The notes beneath the pieces are model-generated. The model worked only from the letters and a program-made list of their open reading frames with translations, had not been told where the DNA came from and did no database searches. Shown in pieces: positions 16,586 to 25,516 of a stretch of 64,000 bases of DNA (position 1 is its first letter; each line of letters starts with the position of its first letter). The stretch is from the NCBI RefSeq assembly GCF_047246645.1, contig NZ_JBFOKR010000002.1, positions 124,001 through 188,000 of the forward strand, in the 5' to 3' direction. A program made the position numbers and the translations under genes. The DNA comes from Ferdinandcohnia sp047246645. Lineage in GTDB: Bacteria; Bacillota; Bacilli; Bacillales; Bacillaceae_L.

Positions 16586-18394
16586 TTATTTTAATGCTTT
16601 TTTCATTTGAATAATTTCCATTGCAATCATTGCGGCTTTTTGAAAATCCTTACTGCGTTCAGCCTCAATTTTCGCATCTTCTTTTTCTTTTAGCATTGAC
16701 AACTTTTGATGATTCAACACCTGTTTGATGTAATCCGATATTACAGCGTCCGTTATCTCTTCGCTAACTGCAATCATGGCAAGTTCAGTGACGACACGTT
16801 TTAAGTGATTATCATGAAGCCTTGTTAAGAAAGTACTTATATCTGGTTCATTACCTTCCTCATAAAAGGCATATAAATACGTAACAATTGCCCGATGATC
16901 CTCTAAATTAAAGTTAGCTTGAAGTCGATCCTGCACCTTTTCAGCAATCTCTTGATTGCGTAACATATGGGCGATTAAAAATCGCTCGGCGTTATGGTAG
17001 GCAGGTAATAATTTCGTAGATACGATAGTTTTCGCTTTTGGTTCATTTCTATTCCAGGACGTATTATCCTTTTTCTTCCGTTCTGCTTTATAATATTGAA
17101 CTTGTTGTTGTTTGAGTGCATCAAGAGAAATCGAAAATTCACTTGATAGCTGTCGTAAATAGTGATCGCGTTCAACAGCCTTTTCCAAGAAAGAAATTTC
17201 TTTAACTACTTCTTCTATATAACGGATGCGTTCTCCTTCATCCTGAAGATTTTTTCCTCTCCTTAGGTACTGCATTTTAAATGCCATTATTGTAAGACTT
17301 GCCCCTATTACATCATTTTTAAACTTTTCTTCACCATATTTCTTTATGTAGTCATCAGGGTCTAAGCCATCTGGCATCTTAGCAATCTTCACATAACAAC
17401 CAGCCTCAGTTAACATATTCGAAGCACGAAGGGCAGCATCAAGCCCGGCTTGGTCTGAATCATAGCAAATAATTACCGATTCCACATTTCTTCTAATTAT
17501 TTTTACATGGTCATCTGTAAGAGACGTCCCCATGGTTGCAATTGAATGTGGAAAATCCGCCCTATTTGCAGCGATAACATCCGCAAACCCTTCAAGAAGA
17601 ATAGCTTGTTGGTGTTTTCTTATATGCAATCTTGCTTGGTGGAAATTATAAAGTGTTTTACTTTTATTAAAGATAATTGTCTCAGGACTATTTAAATATT
17701 TTGGTTCCTGAGATTTGTCAAGTACCCTGCCGGAAAAGGCAATTGTTTTACCTTGATGATCCCAAATTGGGAACATAATGCGGTTTCGAAATCGGTCAAA
17801 GAAAGTACCACCGTTTTCTTTCTTTATTAACAATCCAGCACGTTCCATTACTTCAGGCTTAAAGCCTCTTTTTTGAAGAAATTTTGTCGCGAAGTCCCAT
17901 GAGTTTAATGAATAACCTATTTCAAACCTTTCGATGATTTCGCGTGTAAAACCTCTCTCAGTTAAATAATCTAATGCTGGCTGGCCTTCTTTCGTATTAA
18001 GTAATAGGTGATGGTAAAATTTCTTAAGTAATTCGTGTGCCTCTATCATGATTGATGCTTCGGTGTCTTTTTGAGATGCACCTGTTGGCTGTTCAATATC
18101 TGCTATATCAATATTCGCTTTTTTTGCAAGGTTAACTGCAGCCTCTGAGAAGGAGTACCCTTCCAAATCCATTAAAAAAGAAAATACATTTCCACCTGCT
18201 CCACAACCAAAACAATGAAAGATTTGTTTATCGGGCGAAACAGAGAATGAAGGGGTATTTTCACCGTGAAATGGACATAAACCGAAATAATTTCTTCCTT
18301 GCTTCTTCAATTGAACATATTCACTAATTACATCAACAATGTCTACAGATAAACGAATTTTTTCGATTGTTTCCTCGGGAATTCGATATCCCAT
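16586..18394 (-). CDS. dnaG: DNA primase DnaG
   Basis: A 602-residue primase that lays RNA primers at the replication fork. N-terminal zinc-binding domain with Cys40, His43, Cys61 and Cys64 (CPFHGENTPSF, HCFGCGAGG), RNA-polymerase domain with the Toprim acidic residues Glu268 (ILLEGFADVI) and Asp312/Asp314 (CYDSDQAG), and a helical C-terminal domain (about 450-602) that contacts the replicative helicase. The ATG at 18394 is used because GGAG lies 9 bases before it; a TTG three codons upstream is less well placed. It precedes sigA, and the disrupted yqxD lies 36 bases upstream. Confidence 0.97.
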   Translation of the reverse strand: MGYRIPEETIEKIRLSVDIVDVISEYVQLKKQGRNYFGLCPFHGENTPSFSVSPDKQIFHCFGCGAGGNVFSFLMDLEGYSFSEAAVNLAKKANIDIADIEQPTGASQKDTEASIMIEAHELLKKFYHHLLLNTKEGQPALDYLTERGFTREIIERFEIGYSLNSWDFATKFLQKRGFKPEVMERAGLLIKKENGGTFFDRFRNRIMFPIWDHQGKTIAFSGRVLDKSQEPKYLNSPETIIFNKSKTLYNFHQARLHIRKHQQAILLEGFADVIAANRADFPHSIATMGTSLTDDHVKIIRRNVESVIICYDSDQAGLDAALRASNMLTEAGCYVKIAKMPDGLDPDDYIKKYGEEKFKNDVIGASLTIMAFKMQYLRRGKNLQDEGERIRYIEEVVKEISFLEKAVERDHYLRQLSSEFSISLDALKQQQVQYYKAERKKKDNTSWNRNEPKAKTIVSTKLLPAYHNAERFLIAHMLRNQEIAEKVQDRLQANFNLEDHRAIVTYLYAFYEEGNEPDISTFLTRLHDNHLKRVVTELAMIAVSEEITDAVISDYIKQVLNHQKLSMLKEKEDAKIEAERSKDFQKAAMIAMEIIQMKKALK

Positions 18395-18430
18395 CTTTAA
18401 CAACTCCGCGTACTAAAAAATATTCTATAT

Positions 18431-18895
18431 TTAGAGTTTAAATCCTGCAAGATTCGACAAGTTTTTCTCAAAAACTTTGATAAAATGTTGTCTGTCTACT
18501 TCCATAAATGGTTTTGGTCCTTTGGAATAATTCCCAAAACGTCTCTCTTTTGCCGATAAGAAGCGTAAATGGAGAGTAGTGTCCATATTTTCTTCTTCGA
18601 ACTCTTTCCTCTTGTAGAGAGTGTAATAACGTCTTTGTTCACCAAAATACTGGCTAGACCAATATCCTGCGTGACAACGATATCATCTCTTCTTGCGTGA
18701 TTCATAATATAAAGATCTGCTGCTTCTTTATCTGTATCAACATATACCCACGCCCCTCCAATTGGATTGGTTAACATATGAGCATAAGAAGCTACAAACA
18801 CGACATCCATCTTGTATGTACCTGCGATGGTAAGAATCTCTTCTTTACTGGACACGCATCTGCATCAACAAATATTTTATTCTTTTTTTCGGCAT
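18431..18895 (-). pseudogene. yqxD: yqxD (YaiI/DUF188 family), disrupted by three single-base deletions
   Basis: Read in three successive frames this stretch encodes an almost perfectly conserved YqxD protein: MPKKRIK, then IFVDADACPV, then KEEILTIAGTYK through VTQDIGLASI to STRGK, then EFEEENMDTTLHLRFLS, SKGPKPFMEVDRQ and the stop at 18431-18433. Each switch is explained by one missing A in a short A-run (plus-strand T-runs at 18875-18878, 18844-18846 and 18605-18607). The three losses total three bases, so the last segment is in frame with the ATG at 18895. Translation from that ATG stops after 16 codons. Genes on both sides are intact. Either recent decay or local sequence error; YqxD has no assigned activity. 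Confidence 0.82.
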
Positions 18896-19284
18896 ATTTC
18901 TCTATTCTACATCACTCCAGAGATTCCTTCTTTTCTATGAAAAGAATTCAAAGATGTTAAAAAAGTGTAAGAAATTGATTACAAATCTTTTGTGCTGGCA
19001 AAGTAGGTATGTAAGTGATTTATTAGTAATAACTTAAACTAACTTAACCATCTTGTTCAATCGTGTGAAAAAAATGTCGAAAATTAATTCACCTATTTCC
19101 TTATCTTACCCTTGACAACCTTCAATACATAGTTTATTCTTTCTATTCCAACTCTAAACCTAAAAATATGCATTTTTATCACAATTTTTTATTATAATAC
19201 AAAACCTTATAAATCGCTAATATAAAAATTTGATAATTTATGGTAATCGATAGCGGAGTAAAAGCAAGACCTAAACAAATACAT
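18896..19284. other. Long intergenic region between yqxD and yqfL
   Basis: About 390 bases without a credible gene. It holds a leftward promoter candidate (19191-19220) that could serve yqxD-dnaG-sigA and, on the plus strand, a good-looking TTGACA/TATTCT pair with 17-base spacing (19112-19140) that faces into the 3' end of yqfL. The remainder is AT-rich. Confidence 0.5.
19191..19220 (-). promoter_or_regulatory. Possible promoter of the yqxD-dnaG-sigA unit
   Basis: TTAGCG (19215-19220) and a perfect TATAAT (19191-19196), 18 bases apart on the minus strand. The -35 is weak and the implied leader to yqxD is about 290 bases. Confidence 0.35.
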
Positions 19285-19312
19285 AAAAAAACATATCCCG
19301 GGAGATATGTTT
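19285..19312 (-). terminator. Terminator of yqfL
   Basis: AAACATATC/GATATGTTT with loop CCCGGGA; on the minus strand the stem overlaps the yqfL stop codon and runs into T residues. Confidence 0.85.
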
Positions 19313-20123
19313 AAAAAACATTACGTTTATTGATCTTATTTAAAATGATATTTGCTGTCTCTTCAACAGCTTTATTTGATACATCTACTACTTCACAACC
19401 AATTCTGCTGACTACTGCTTCAAAATGGTCTAATTCCTCTTTAATACGGTTGATATTAGCATAAATAGCTTGATCATCAAGCCCCAACGATTTTAATCTC
19501 TCACGTCTAATATGGTTCAACTTCTCTGGACTGATTTTTAGTCCGAAACATTTATTAGGTGAAACCTTAAAAAGCTCTTCTGGAGGGTCCACTTCAGGAA
19601 CTAAAGGAACATTCGCTACTTTAAATCGCTTATGAGCCAGGTATTGAGATAATGGTGTTTTCGATGTTCTAGATACACCGACTAAAACAATGTCCGCTCG
19701 TAAAATCCCTCTTGGGTCACGTCCATCGTCATATTTCACAGCAAACTCAATTGCCTCAATCTTTTTAAAATAATCTTCGTCAAGCTTTCTTACAAGTCCC
19801 GCTTCATATCTTGGATTAATATCATATAGGCCCTTCATTTTTTCAATAAGAGGTCCTAGTATATCGTTCACTATTACCCCTTCACGGTTTGCTTCTTCTA
19901 TCAAAAATTCCCTTAGCTCTGGAACAACAAGTGTAAACACAATAATCGCATTGTTTAATTTAGCTAATGCAACAACTTCAGATAAAGTTGAAGTATCTTC
20001 CACATAAGGAATTCTCTTAATATCAGTATGTGAACCATTAAATTGACTAACTGCAGCTTTTACAACAAGTTCAGCCGTCTCACCTACTGAATCAGATACA
20101 ACATAAACCACTCGATTACCCAT
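19311..20123 (-). CDS. yqfL: Putative pyruvate, phosphate dikinase regulatory protein YqfL
   Basis: A 270-residue DUF299/PSRP-family protein: bifunctional serine/threonine kinase and phosphorylase thought to control PPDK or PEP synthase. It opens with VVYVVSDSVGETAELV and has the P-loop-like family signature GVSRTSKTP (149-157), followed by KVANVPLVPEVDPP. AAGGAG lies before the ATG at 20123. It follows ccpN by 39 bases in the same direction. In B. subtilis YqfL modulates CcpN activity on gluconeogenic genes, so the pair probably forms one regulatory unit. Substrate here is inferred from the family. Confidence 0.9.
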   Translation of the reverse strand: MGNRVVYVVSDSVGETAELVVKAAVSQFNGSHTDIKRIPYVEDTSTLSEVVALAKLNNAIIVFTLVVPELREFLIEEANREGVIVNDILGPLIEKMKGLYDINPRYEAGLVRKLDEDYFKKIEAIEFAVKYDDGRDPRGILRADIVLVGVSRTSKTPLSQYLAHKRFKVANVPLVPEVDPPEELFKVSPNKCFGLKISPEKLNHIRRERLKSLGLDDQAIYANINRIKEELDHFEAVVSRIGCEVVDVSNKAVEETANIILNKINKRNVF

Positions 20124-20162
20124 TTAAGTCCTCTCCTTTGTAGCAATTAATCTCGAAAGAAA

Positions 20163-20807
20163 TTAAAGCAGCTCATCACCTGATAATGCTACCAATGCTT
20201 TTGTCATATTCGTTTTGGTAATCCGCCCAATTACCTCAATTCCACGCTCCGTACGCTTTACGATTGGAAGTGCATCAATTTGTTTTTCGATTAATTTTTG
20301 AGCCACATCAATCAATAACTCATCTTTTTCACACATTGTGATATTAGGCATTCGTGTCATAATGATATTCACAGGAATGGCTGATAAATCCTTACTACCC
20401 AAACTTGCCCGGAGTAAGTCTTTTCTAGAAAGTACACCCACTAATAATGACGCTTTATCAACTACAAATAACGTACCAACATCTTCTAGGAACATTGTTA
20501 CAATAGCATCATATACTGACACGCTTTCGTTTACTACAACAGGAATGGACTGATAGTCCTTTACTTGTATTTTTAAAATCTTATCAGCAAGTAATTGTTG
20601 ACCAGTCTTTCCAGTATAAAAATATCCTACCCGTGGTCTGGCTTCAAGATAGCCAGCCATTGTTAAAATGGCAAGGTCTGGCCTAAGTGTAGCTCGGGTT
20701 AAGCCTAGTCGATCCGCAATGGCCTCACCTGTGATTGGTCCGTTATCCTTAACTATTTGTAGAATTTGCTCCTGCCGTTTATTAAGTTCTATGTTACTCA
20801 CCACCAT
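20163..20807 (-). CDS. ccpN: Transcriptional repressor CcpN
   Basis: A 214-residue regulator with an N-terminal winged helix (about 6-60, ITGEAIADRLGLTRATLRPD) and two CBS domains (about 78-205; SVYDAIVTMFLEDVGTLFVV and a second pair starting near IIMTRMPNITM). CcpN represses gapB and pckA when glycolytic carbon is present, with CBS domains sensing nucleotides. The ATG at 20807 is given; GTG codons 3 and 6 bases further in are equally possible because no clear ribosome-binding site separates them. It is paired with yqfL. Confidence 0.9.
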   Translation of the reverse strand: MVVSNIELNKRQEQILQIVKDNGPITGEAIADRLGLTRATLRPDLAILTMAGYLEARPRVGYFYTGKTGQQLLADKILKIQVKDYQSIPVVVNESVSVYDAIVTMFLEDVGTLFVVDKASLLVGVLSRKDLLRASLGSKDLSAIPVNIIMTRMPNITMCEKDELLIDVAQKLIEKQIDALPIVKRTERGIEVIGRITKTNMTKALVALSGDELL

Positions 20808-20891
20808 TACTTAGATATCGCTAATATGTATGTTGAAAAATGTTATACTATTTTAAATTATTATATACTATTTAGAGAAAATTGGTATAGT

Positions 20892-20924
20892 AAAAAACAT
20901 ACTAGGAGCATATACTCCTAGTAT
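20892..20924 (-). terminator. Terminator of glyQS
   Basis: ATACTAGGAG/CTCCTAGTAT, a perfect 10-bp stem, followed on the minus strand by a T-run, just past the glyS stop. Confidence 0.93.
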
Positions 20925-20936
20925 TTTAGTTAGCTA

Positions 20937-23015
20937 TTATTTTACAATAATCGAATTCATGTCTCCAATTAAATAAATTGTATCTGCTAATTGAACCATT
21001 TGTGCAAGACGATTTCTTCTAATTGCTTCATCTTCTGCCATAACCATTGTATTTTCAAAGTAGTTATCAATAGCTTCTCTTAATGAAGCAAGCAGGCGGA
21101 ATGCTTCTTCAACATTGTTGTCACTTAGATTTTGCATTACCTTTGGATTAACCTCAGTAAATCGATCATAGAGGTACTTTTCCTCATCAGACACGAAGAG
21201 CGTTGGATCAATGTCCACCTTCTCCCCCTTTTTAGAGATATTAATTACACGTCCAAGTGATTCTATCACTTCTTTAAAGTCCTGATTATTTTTACTGTTT
21301 TCTAGTACCTCTGCTTTTTTAACAATTGATCCGATATTACCAATCGTGGTACCTAAAACAGCATCAATAATATCATAGCGTATATTTCGAGTATTCAATT
21401 CATGTTTGATTCTTAGCTTAAAGAAATGAACAAGATCATTAATTGTTTCTTGTTTTTCCCGCTTAGCGATATTTGTATCTTCAAATTGTTGTAATGTAAA
21501 TTCTAGTAAGTCCTCAAGCTTCACATTCCAATCCTTATCAAGGAGAATTTGAACCACACCGGCAGCCATTCTACGTAGAGCATACGGATCCTGTGAACCT
21601 GTTGGAATTATGCCTATTGAGAAGCAACCAACAATTGTATCAAGTTTATCTGCAATACTTATCACAGCACCTGTTATAGAAGTTGGACTCTTGTCATCTG
21701 CATGACGTGGCATATAATGTTCATTAATGGCAACTGCAACTGCTTCATCTTCACCACTAACCCTTGCATACCTTTCTCCCATCACGCCTTGTAATTCAGG
21801 AAATTCATAGACCATATTAGTTACTAAGTCAAACTTACAGATTTGTGAGGCCCTGTCTATTTTCTGTTTTGCATCGCCATCTAATTCTAATAATTGACTG
21901 ATATGCTCAGATACTCGTTGAATTCTTCGTACTTTATCCCCTAATGAACCTAACTCTTCATGGAATATAATCTTGTCTAACTTTTTCAACAAATCATCAA
22001 TATTTAATTTTTGATCTTCTTTATAAAAGAAATCTGCGTCAGACAAACGAGCTCTCAGTACCTTCTCATTTCCTCTTGCAACTGTTTCTAAATGTTTGTG
22101 ATCTCCATTTCGAACAGCAACAAAGAACGGCTGCAAAGCACCATTCTGATCTTTTACAGGGAAGTATCGCTGATGTTCTCTCATACTTGTAATTAAAACA
22201 TCTCCAGGAAGGTTTAAAAACTCTTCTTCAAATTTGCCATAAAATGCTGTTGGGTATTCAACCAGATTTGTAACTTCTTCTAGTAGGTCCTCATCAATTG
22301 GGATAACCCATTTATTCTCTTCTTCAAGAATTTTAATTTGATTTATAATTGCTTCCTTACGTTCCATTGAATCCGCAATTACGTATTGCGACATTAGAAG
22401 TTTTTCATATTCTCTTGCAGAGGTAATCTCAACTTCTTCTCCTAAAAAGCGATGACCCCATGTCTTATTATTCGAGGTAACATTTGTTATTGAAAGAGGT
22501 ACGATTTCGTCACCAAATAAACCAACGATCCATTTGACAGGACGTACATAACGTAGTTCCTTATCTCCCCAACGCATATTTTTAGGAAACGAGAGGTTCT
22601 TTATTACGTTTTCAAGTTCACCTAATGCATCCTTTGTTTCTTGGCCTTTTATAAACTTTTTAACATGAGCATATTCAATTCCGTTTATTTCTTTAAAGTA
22701 AATGTCCTGAACAGATAGTCCTTGGCCTCTTGTAAAGCCTATCGCAGCCTTTGACCAATTTCCATCCTGATCAAGTGCTATTTTACTTGCGGGGCCTTTC
22801 GCCTCTAATTCTACATCCTCTTGTTTCTCTGCTACATCAGTTACAAGTACTGCAAGTCTCCTTGGAGTAGAATATCCCTTAACTTGTTCAAAGGAGATAT
22901 TATTTTCCATTAGCCAGCCTGTAACTTTATCTGATAATTGATTCATTGCATCGGTTACAAATCGGGCAGGCATTTCCTCTAATCCAATTTCAATTAATAA
23001 ATCCCTTTTATTCAT
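20937..23015 (-). CDS. glyS: Glycine--tRNA ligase, beta subunit
   Basis: The 692-residue beta chain of heterotetrameric glycyl-tRNA synthetase, which binds tRNA-Gly. It begins MNKRDLLIEIGLEEMPARFV and contains LLEFTLQQFEDTN and the C-terminal anticodon-binding region with the DALR-type segment RLAQMVQLADTI near the end. Length is typical. The ATG at 23015 overlaps the glyQ stop by 8 bases with AAAGGAG inside glyQ, so the two subunits are coupled. Expression is expected to follow the glycine T-box upstream of glyQ. Confidence 0.97.
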   Translation of the reverse strand: MNKRDLLIEIGLEEMPARFVTDAMNQLSDKVTGWLMENNISFEQVKGYSTPRRLAVLVTDVAEKQEDVELEAKGPASKIALDQDGNWSKAAIGFTRGQGLSVQDIYFKEINGIEYAHVKKFIKGQETKDALGELENVIKNLSFPKNMRWGDKELRYVRPVKWIVGLFGDEIVPLSITNVTSNNKTWGHRFLGEEVEITSAREYEKLLMSQYVIADSMERKEAIINQIKILEEENKWVIPIDEDLLEEVTNLVEYPTAFYGKFEEEFLNLPGDVLITSMREHQRYFPVKDQNGALQPFFVAVRNGDHKHLETVARGNEKVLRARLSDADFFYKEDQKLNIDDLLKKLDKIIFHEELGSLGDKVRRIQRVSEHISQLLELDGDAKQKIDRASQICKFDLVTNMVYEFPELQGVMGERYARVSGEDEAVAVAINEHYMPRHADDKSPTSITGAVISIADKLDTIVGCFSIGIIPTGSQDPYALRRMAAGVVQILLDKDWNVKLEDLLEFTLQQFEDTNIAKREKQETINDLVHFFKLRIKHELNTRNIRYDIIDAVLGTTIGNIGSIVKKAEVLENSKNNQDFKEVIESLGRVINISKKGEKVDIDPTLFVSDEEKYLYDRFTEVNPKVMQNLSDNNVEEAFRLLASLREAIDNYFENTMVMAEDEAIRRNRLAQMVQLADTIYLIGDMNSIIVK

Positions 23016-23898
23016 TGTGATCGTCTCCTTTTGCCTTAAGCATTGGGAAGCCTAGTTTTTCCCGTTCGTCATAAAATGTTCGTGCGACTTTACGAGCTAA
23101 GTTACGAACCCTACCAATGTAACCTGTACGTTCTGTAACAGAAATAGCTCCTTTTGCATCAAGCTGGTTAAACGTATGGGAGCATTTTAATACATAGTCA
23201 TAAGCCGGATGAACAAGACCTTCGTCCATTTGTCGGTGTGCTTCCTTTTCATAAATAGTAAATAGATTAAATAGCATATCTGTATCCGAAGTTTCAAATG
23301 TATATTTCGAGTGTTCATATTCGGGTTGATGGAAAATGTCACGAACGGTGAACCCTTTTGTCCATTCTAGATCAAATACATTTTCTTTGTCTTGAATATA
23401 AGAGGCTAAACGTTCAATACCATATGTAATTTCAACAGATACTGGCTTACATTCAATTCCGCCTACTTGTTGAAAATACGTGAATTGAGTTACCTCCATA
23501 CCATCAAGCCAAACTTCCCACCCAAGTCCAGCTGCTCCAAGGGTTGGAGCTTCCCAGTTGTCTTCTACAAAACGAATATCATGCTGAAGCGGATCAATTC
23601 CTAGCGCTTTTAAAGAATCCAAATAAAGTTCCTGGATATTATCAGGTGATGGCTTCATAATGACCTGAAATTGATGATGCTGGTATAAACGATTCGGGTT
23701 TTCGCCATAACGCCCATCTACAGGACGTCTTGATGGCTCTACATATGCTACATTCCAAGGTTCTGGCCCTAAGCTTCTTAGGAATGTGTAGGGGCTCATT
23801 GTTCCTGCACCTTTTTCAACATCATATGCTTGCATGAGAATACAACCTTGATCAGACCAATGTTTTTGTAGTGTTAGTATCATTTCTTGAATATTCAT
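23008..23898 (-). CDS. glyQ: Glycine--tRNA ligase, alpha subunit
   Basis: The 296-residue catalytic alpha chain: MNIQEMILTLQKHWSDQGC, motif-2-type MSPYTFLRSLGPEPWNVAYV, RPVDGRYGENPNRLYQHHQF, and GLGWEVWLDGMEVTQFTYFQ. It activates glycine. The ATG at 23898 was chosen for its GGAGGTG five bases upstream; an in-frame upstream extension would run through a repeat motif. It forms glyQS with glyS, preceded by a T-box leader with its own promoter. Confidence 0.97.
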   Translation of the reverse strand: MNIQEMILTLQKHWSDQGCILMQAYDVEKGAGTMSPYTFLRSLGPEPWNVAYVEPSRRPVDGRYGENPNRLYQHHQFQVIMKPSPDNIQELYLDSLKALGIDPLQHDIRFVEDNWEAPTLGAAGLGWEVWLDGMEVTQFTYFQQVGGIECKPVSVEITYGIERLASYIQDKENVFDLEWTKGFTVRDIFHQPEYEHSKYTFETSDTDMLFNLFTIYEKEAHRQMDEGLVHPAYDYVLKCSHTFNQLDAKGAISVTERTGYIGRVRNLARKVARTFYDEREKLGFPMLKAKGDDHNE

Positions 23899-23915
23899 TA
23901 GTGCACCTCCAAATT

Positions 23916-23940
23916 TATAAAGCGCAAGCGCCTTGCACAA
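23916..23940. repeat. REP-like GCGCAAGCGC motif copy
   Basis: ATAAAGCGCAAGCGCCTTGC just upstream of the glyQ ribosome-binding site resembles the motif at 50662 (GAAAAGCGCAAGCACCATG). It looks like a short copy of a Bacillus interspersed palindromic sequence; the family statement is from memory. Confidence 0.45.
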
Positions 23941-23969
23941 AAGCTAATATAAATAATTTCTGAAAAACT

Positions 23970-24191
23970 AAAAAACTCCCCTCCTCTATGCCTAATTCTA
24001 GACATAGGGACGAGAGTTTACCCGCGGTTCCACCCTATTTGCTACAATGTGAAAAACTATATTGCAGCCTCTTTTACTTGTAACACTCCAGAACGCCTTC
24101 CTTACCTGTCCATACCCTAGCTTACACCATCCTAGGTTCGCTTTTATGTCCAAAAATAAGTACTACTTTCCTTCTACGTGTCATATTTTTA
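23970..24191 (-). promoter_or_regulatory. Glycine T-box riboswitch (glyQS leader)
   Basis: The minus strand carries the T-box antiterminator core GGGTGGAACCGCGG (around 24023-24036) followed by a terminator stem (CTCTCGTCCCTATG pairing with CATAGAGGAGGGGAG, about 23974-24018) and a T-run. Upstream lies the Stem I region; GGC at 24095-24097 in AGGAAGGCGTTCTGGAG is the likely glycine specifier codon. Uncharged tRNA-Gly would stabilise the antiterminator and switch on glyQS. Class and target agree. Confidence 0.93.
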
Positions 24192-24197
24192 ATTAGC

Positions 24198-24226
24198 ACT
24201 ATAATCCAATTTTACTACCAAGTCAA
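24198..24226 (-). promoter_or_regulatory. Sigma-A promoter of the glyQS T-box transcript
   Basis: TTGACT (24221-24226), 17 bases, TATAGT (24198-24203) on the minus strand, directly before the T-box leader. Confidence 0.75.
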
Positions 24227-24295
24227 GTTTAAATCAATTACCTTTACCGTTTGAAATCATCATGTCAAAAATCGCAAGTGGGATTTCTACTGAAC

Positions 24296-25048
24296 TTAAA
24301 TGGATTTATTCAAGTTGTCAAGCTGGTTTAGAAACCGTTTTGATTTTAAATAGAGACCTGAGTATTCCTCGTAATATGCATCAATTACTTTTTTAAGCTC
24401 TTTTTTCGTTTCATCCTTTATTGCTATTTTGCCTAAACGGTTTAAATCAAAATAATAAAAAAGTCGTAATAGCCGTATAGTTGATTGTGAGACTCTATAA
24501 TGATATGGTTCTTTCTCATAGCATCGGTGACATAAGAGACCACCTTCTCTTACAGAAAAGGCAAACTCCCCTTCCTTACTATGGCAAAGGGTACATTCAT
24601 CAAGTTTAGGATAAAGACCAAGTAAAGGTAGCATTTTTAGTTCATAGATAAATACCAACACATCAGAATCAAAGCCTTCGTTAAGATAATTCAATGTTTG
24701 GTATAACATCTCGAACAGAAAAGGATTGGGCTTCTTTTCTTCAGTACATTTATCAGTTAATTCAATTACATGCGAAGCATAAGCTGTTAAGAAAATATCT
24801 TCACGAACTCCTCTAAACGTCGAAATTGTCTCACCTTGTTGTAAAACACCAAGTCCTGAAGTCTTTTGAAACATAAAATGCCCATATGTAAACAACTGGG
24901 TAATAGCTGAAAGGCGGCTATTAGGTTTTTTTGCGCCTCTTGCCATTACCCCAATTTTTCCCCATTCACGGGTATATAGTGTTACAATTTTGTTTGTTTC
25001 ACCATAATCGCTTGTTTTTATTATAATGCCTTCGCATTTTTGTAGCAC
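24296..25048 (-). CDS. recO: DNA repair protein RecO
   Basis: RecO loads RecA on gapped DNA with RecR and anneals strands. The 250-residue protein has an N-terminal OB fold (KCEGIIIKTSDYGETNKIVT, GKIGVMARGAKKPNSR), a helical core, and a zinc site with two CxxC pairs (CTLCHSKEG and CHRCYEK). GTG at 25048 is chosen because GGATGGTGA precedes it and the product then begins VLQKCEG, in line with the family; ATG codons 18 and 33 bases... further upstream lack such support. It follows yqzL and precedes the glyQS leader. Confidence 0.93.
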   Translation of the reverse strand: MLQKCEGIIIKTSDYGETNKIVTLYTREWGKIGVMARGAKKPNSRLSAITQLFTYGHFMFQKTSGLGVLQQGETISTFRGVREDIFLTAYASHVIELTDKCTEEKKPNPFLFEMLYQTLNYLNEGFDSDVLVFIYELKMLPLLGLYPKLDECTLCHSKEGEFAFSVREGGLLCHRCYEKEPYHYRVSQSTIRLLRLFYYFDLNRLGKIAIKDETKKELKKVIDAYYEEYSGLYLKSKRFLNQLDNLNKSI

Positions 25049-25227
25049 GAATGTCACCATCCAATAGGCAGGCATCTAGGAAACCCTATCACCTTGTTAC
25101 AGTATCAAAACCTGGCGATTTGCAACAGATTTTAACAAGCTAGTCAAAAAATCTAGTGCGTTCACCGCGGCTTCTATTCAGACAGTACTGTAATTAATAT
25201 TCTGCTGAATATGTGTTTAAAGGATGG

Positions 25228-25371
25228 TCAAGTAATTGGAAAATCCACTTCTGCTAGCTCATCAAATTGTGAATCGGGTCTCTCAGTCTTCTCTTGTTCC
25301 AATTCCTTAAAAAGAAGATACGTATCAACATTACCTGTTTGACTAAACACCTTCCAGGTAAAATCTAACAT
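25228..25371 (-). CDS. yqzL: YqzL-like 47-residue protein
   Basis: A small open frame starting MLDFTWKVFSQTGNVDTYLL and ending AEVDFPIT, acidic overall, with AGGTGGGGG right before the ATG at 25371. The sequence and its place between era and recO match the small YqzL family of Bacillaceae, whose function is unknown. It was found by reading the region, being too short for usual length cut-offs. The strong ribosome-binding site and conserved setting make it credible. Confidence 0.85.
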   Translation of the reverse strand: MLDFTWKVFSQTGNVDTYLLFKELEQEKTERPDSQFDELAEVDFPIT

Positions 25372-25516
25372 AGTAACCCCCACCTTTCAGTTATTTAACT
25401 AGCAAAACCTGTATTCCAATGTCATTCAGTTGTATGAATATCTTGACCGAAAACTCCCCAAAACATGTTATATAAATTTTGTAAATCCGTGAATTTTTTT
25501 CAGAATAATGCCTGAT

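Noticed and set aside
18431..18895. Programmed frameshifting in yqxD
   Set aside because: Three separate sites would be needed, none with a classical slippery heptamer plus structure; deletion or sequence error is simpler.
19285..19312. Terminator for a plus-strand transcript from 19140
   Set aside because: The hairpin is followed by A residues, not T, on the plus strand; it serves yqfL on the minus strand.
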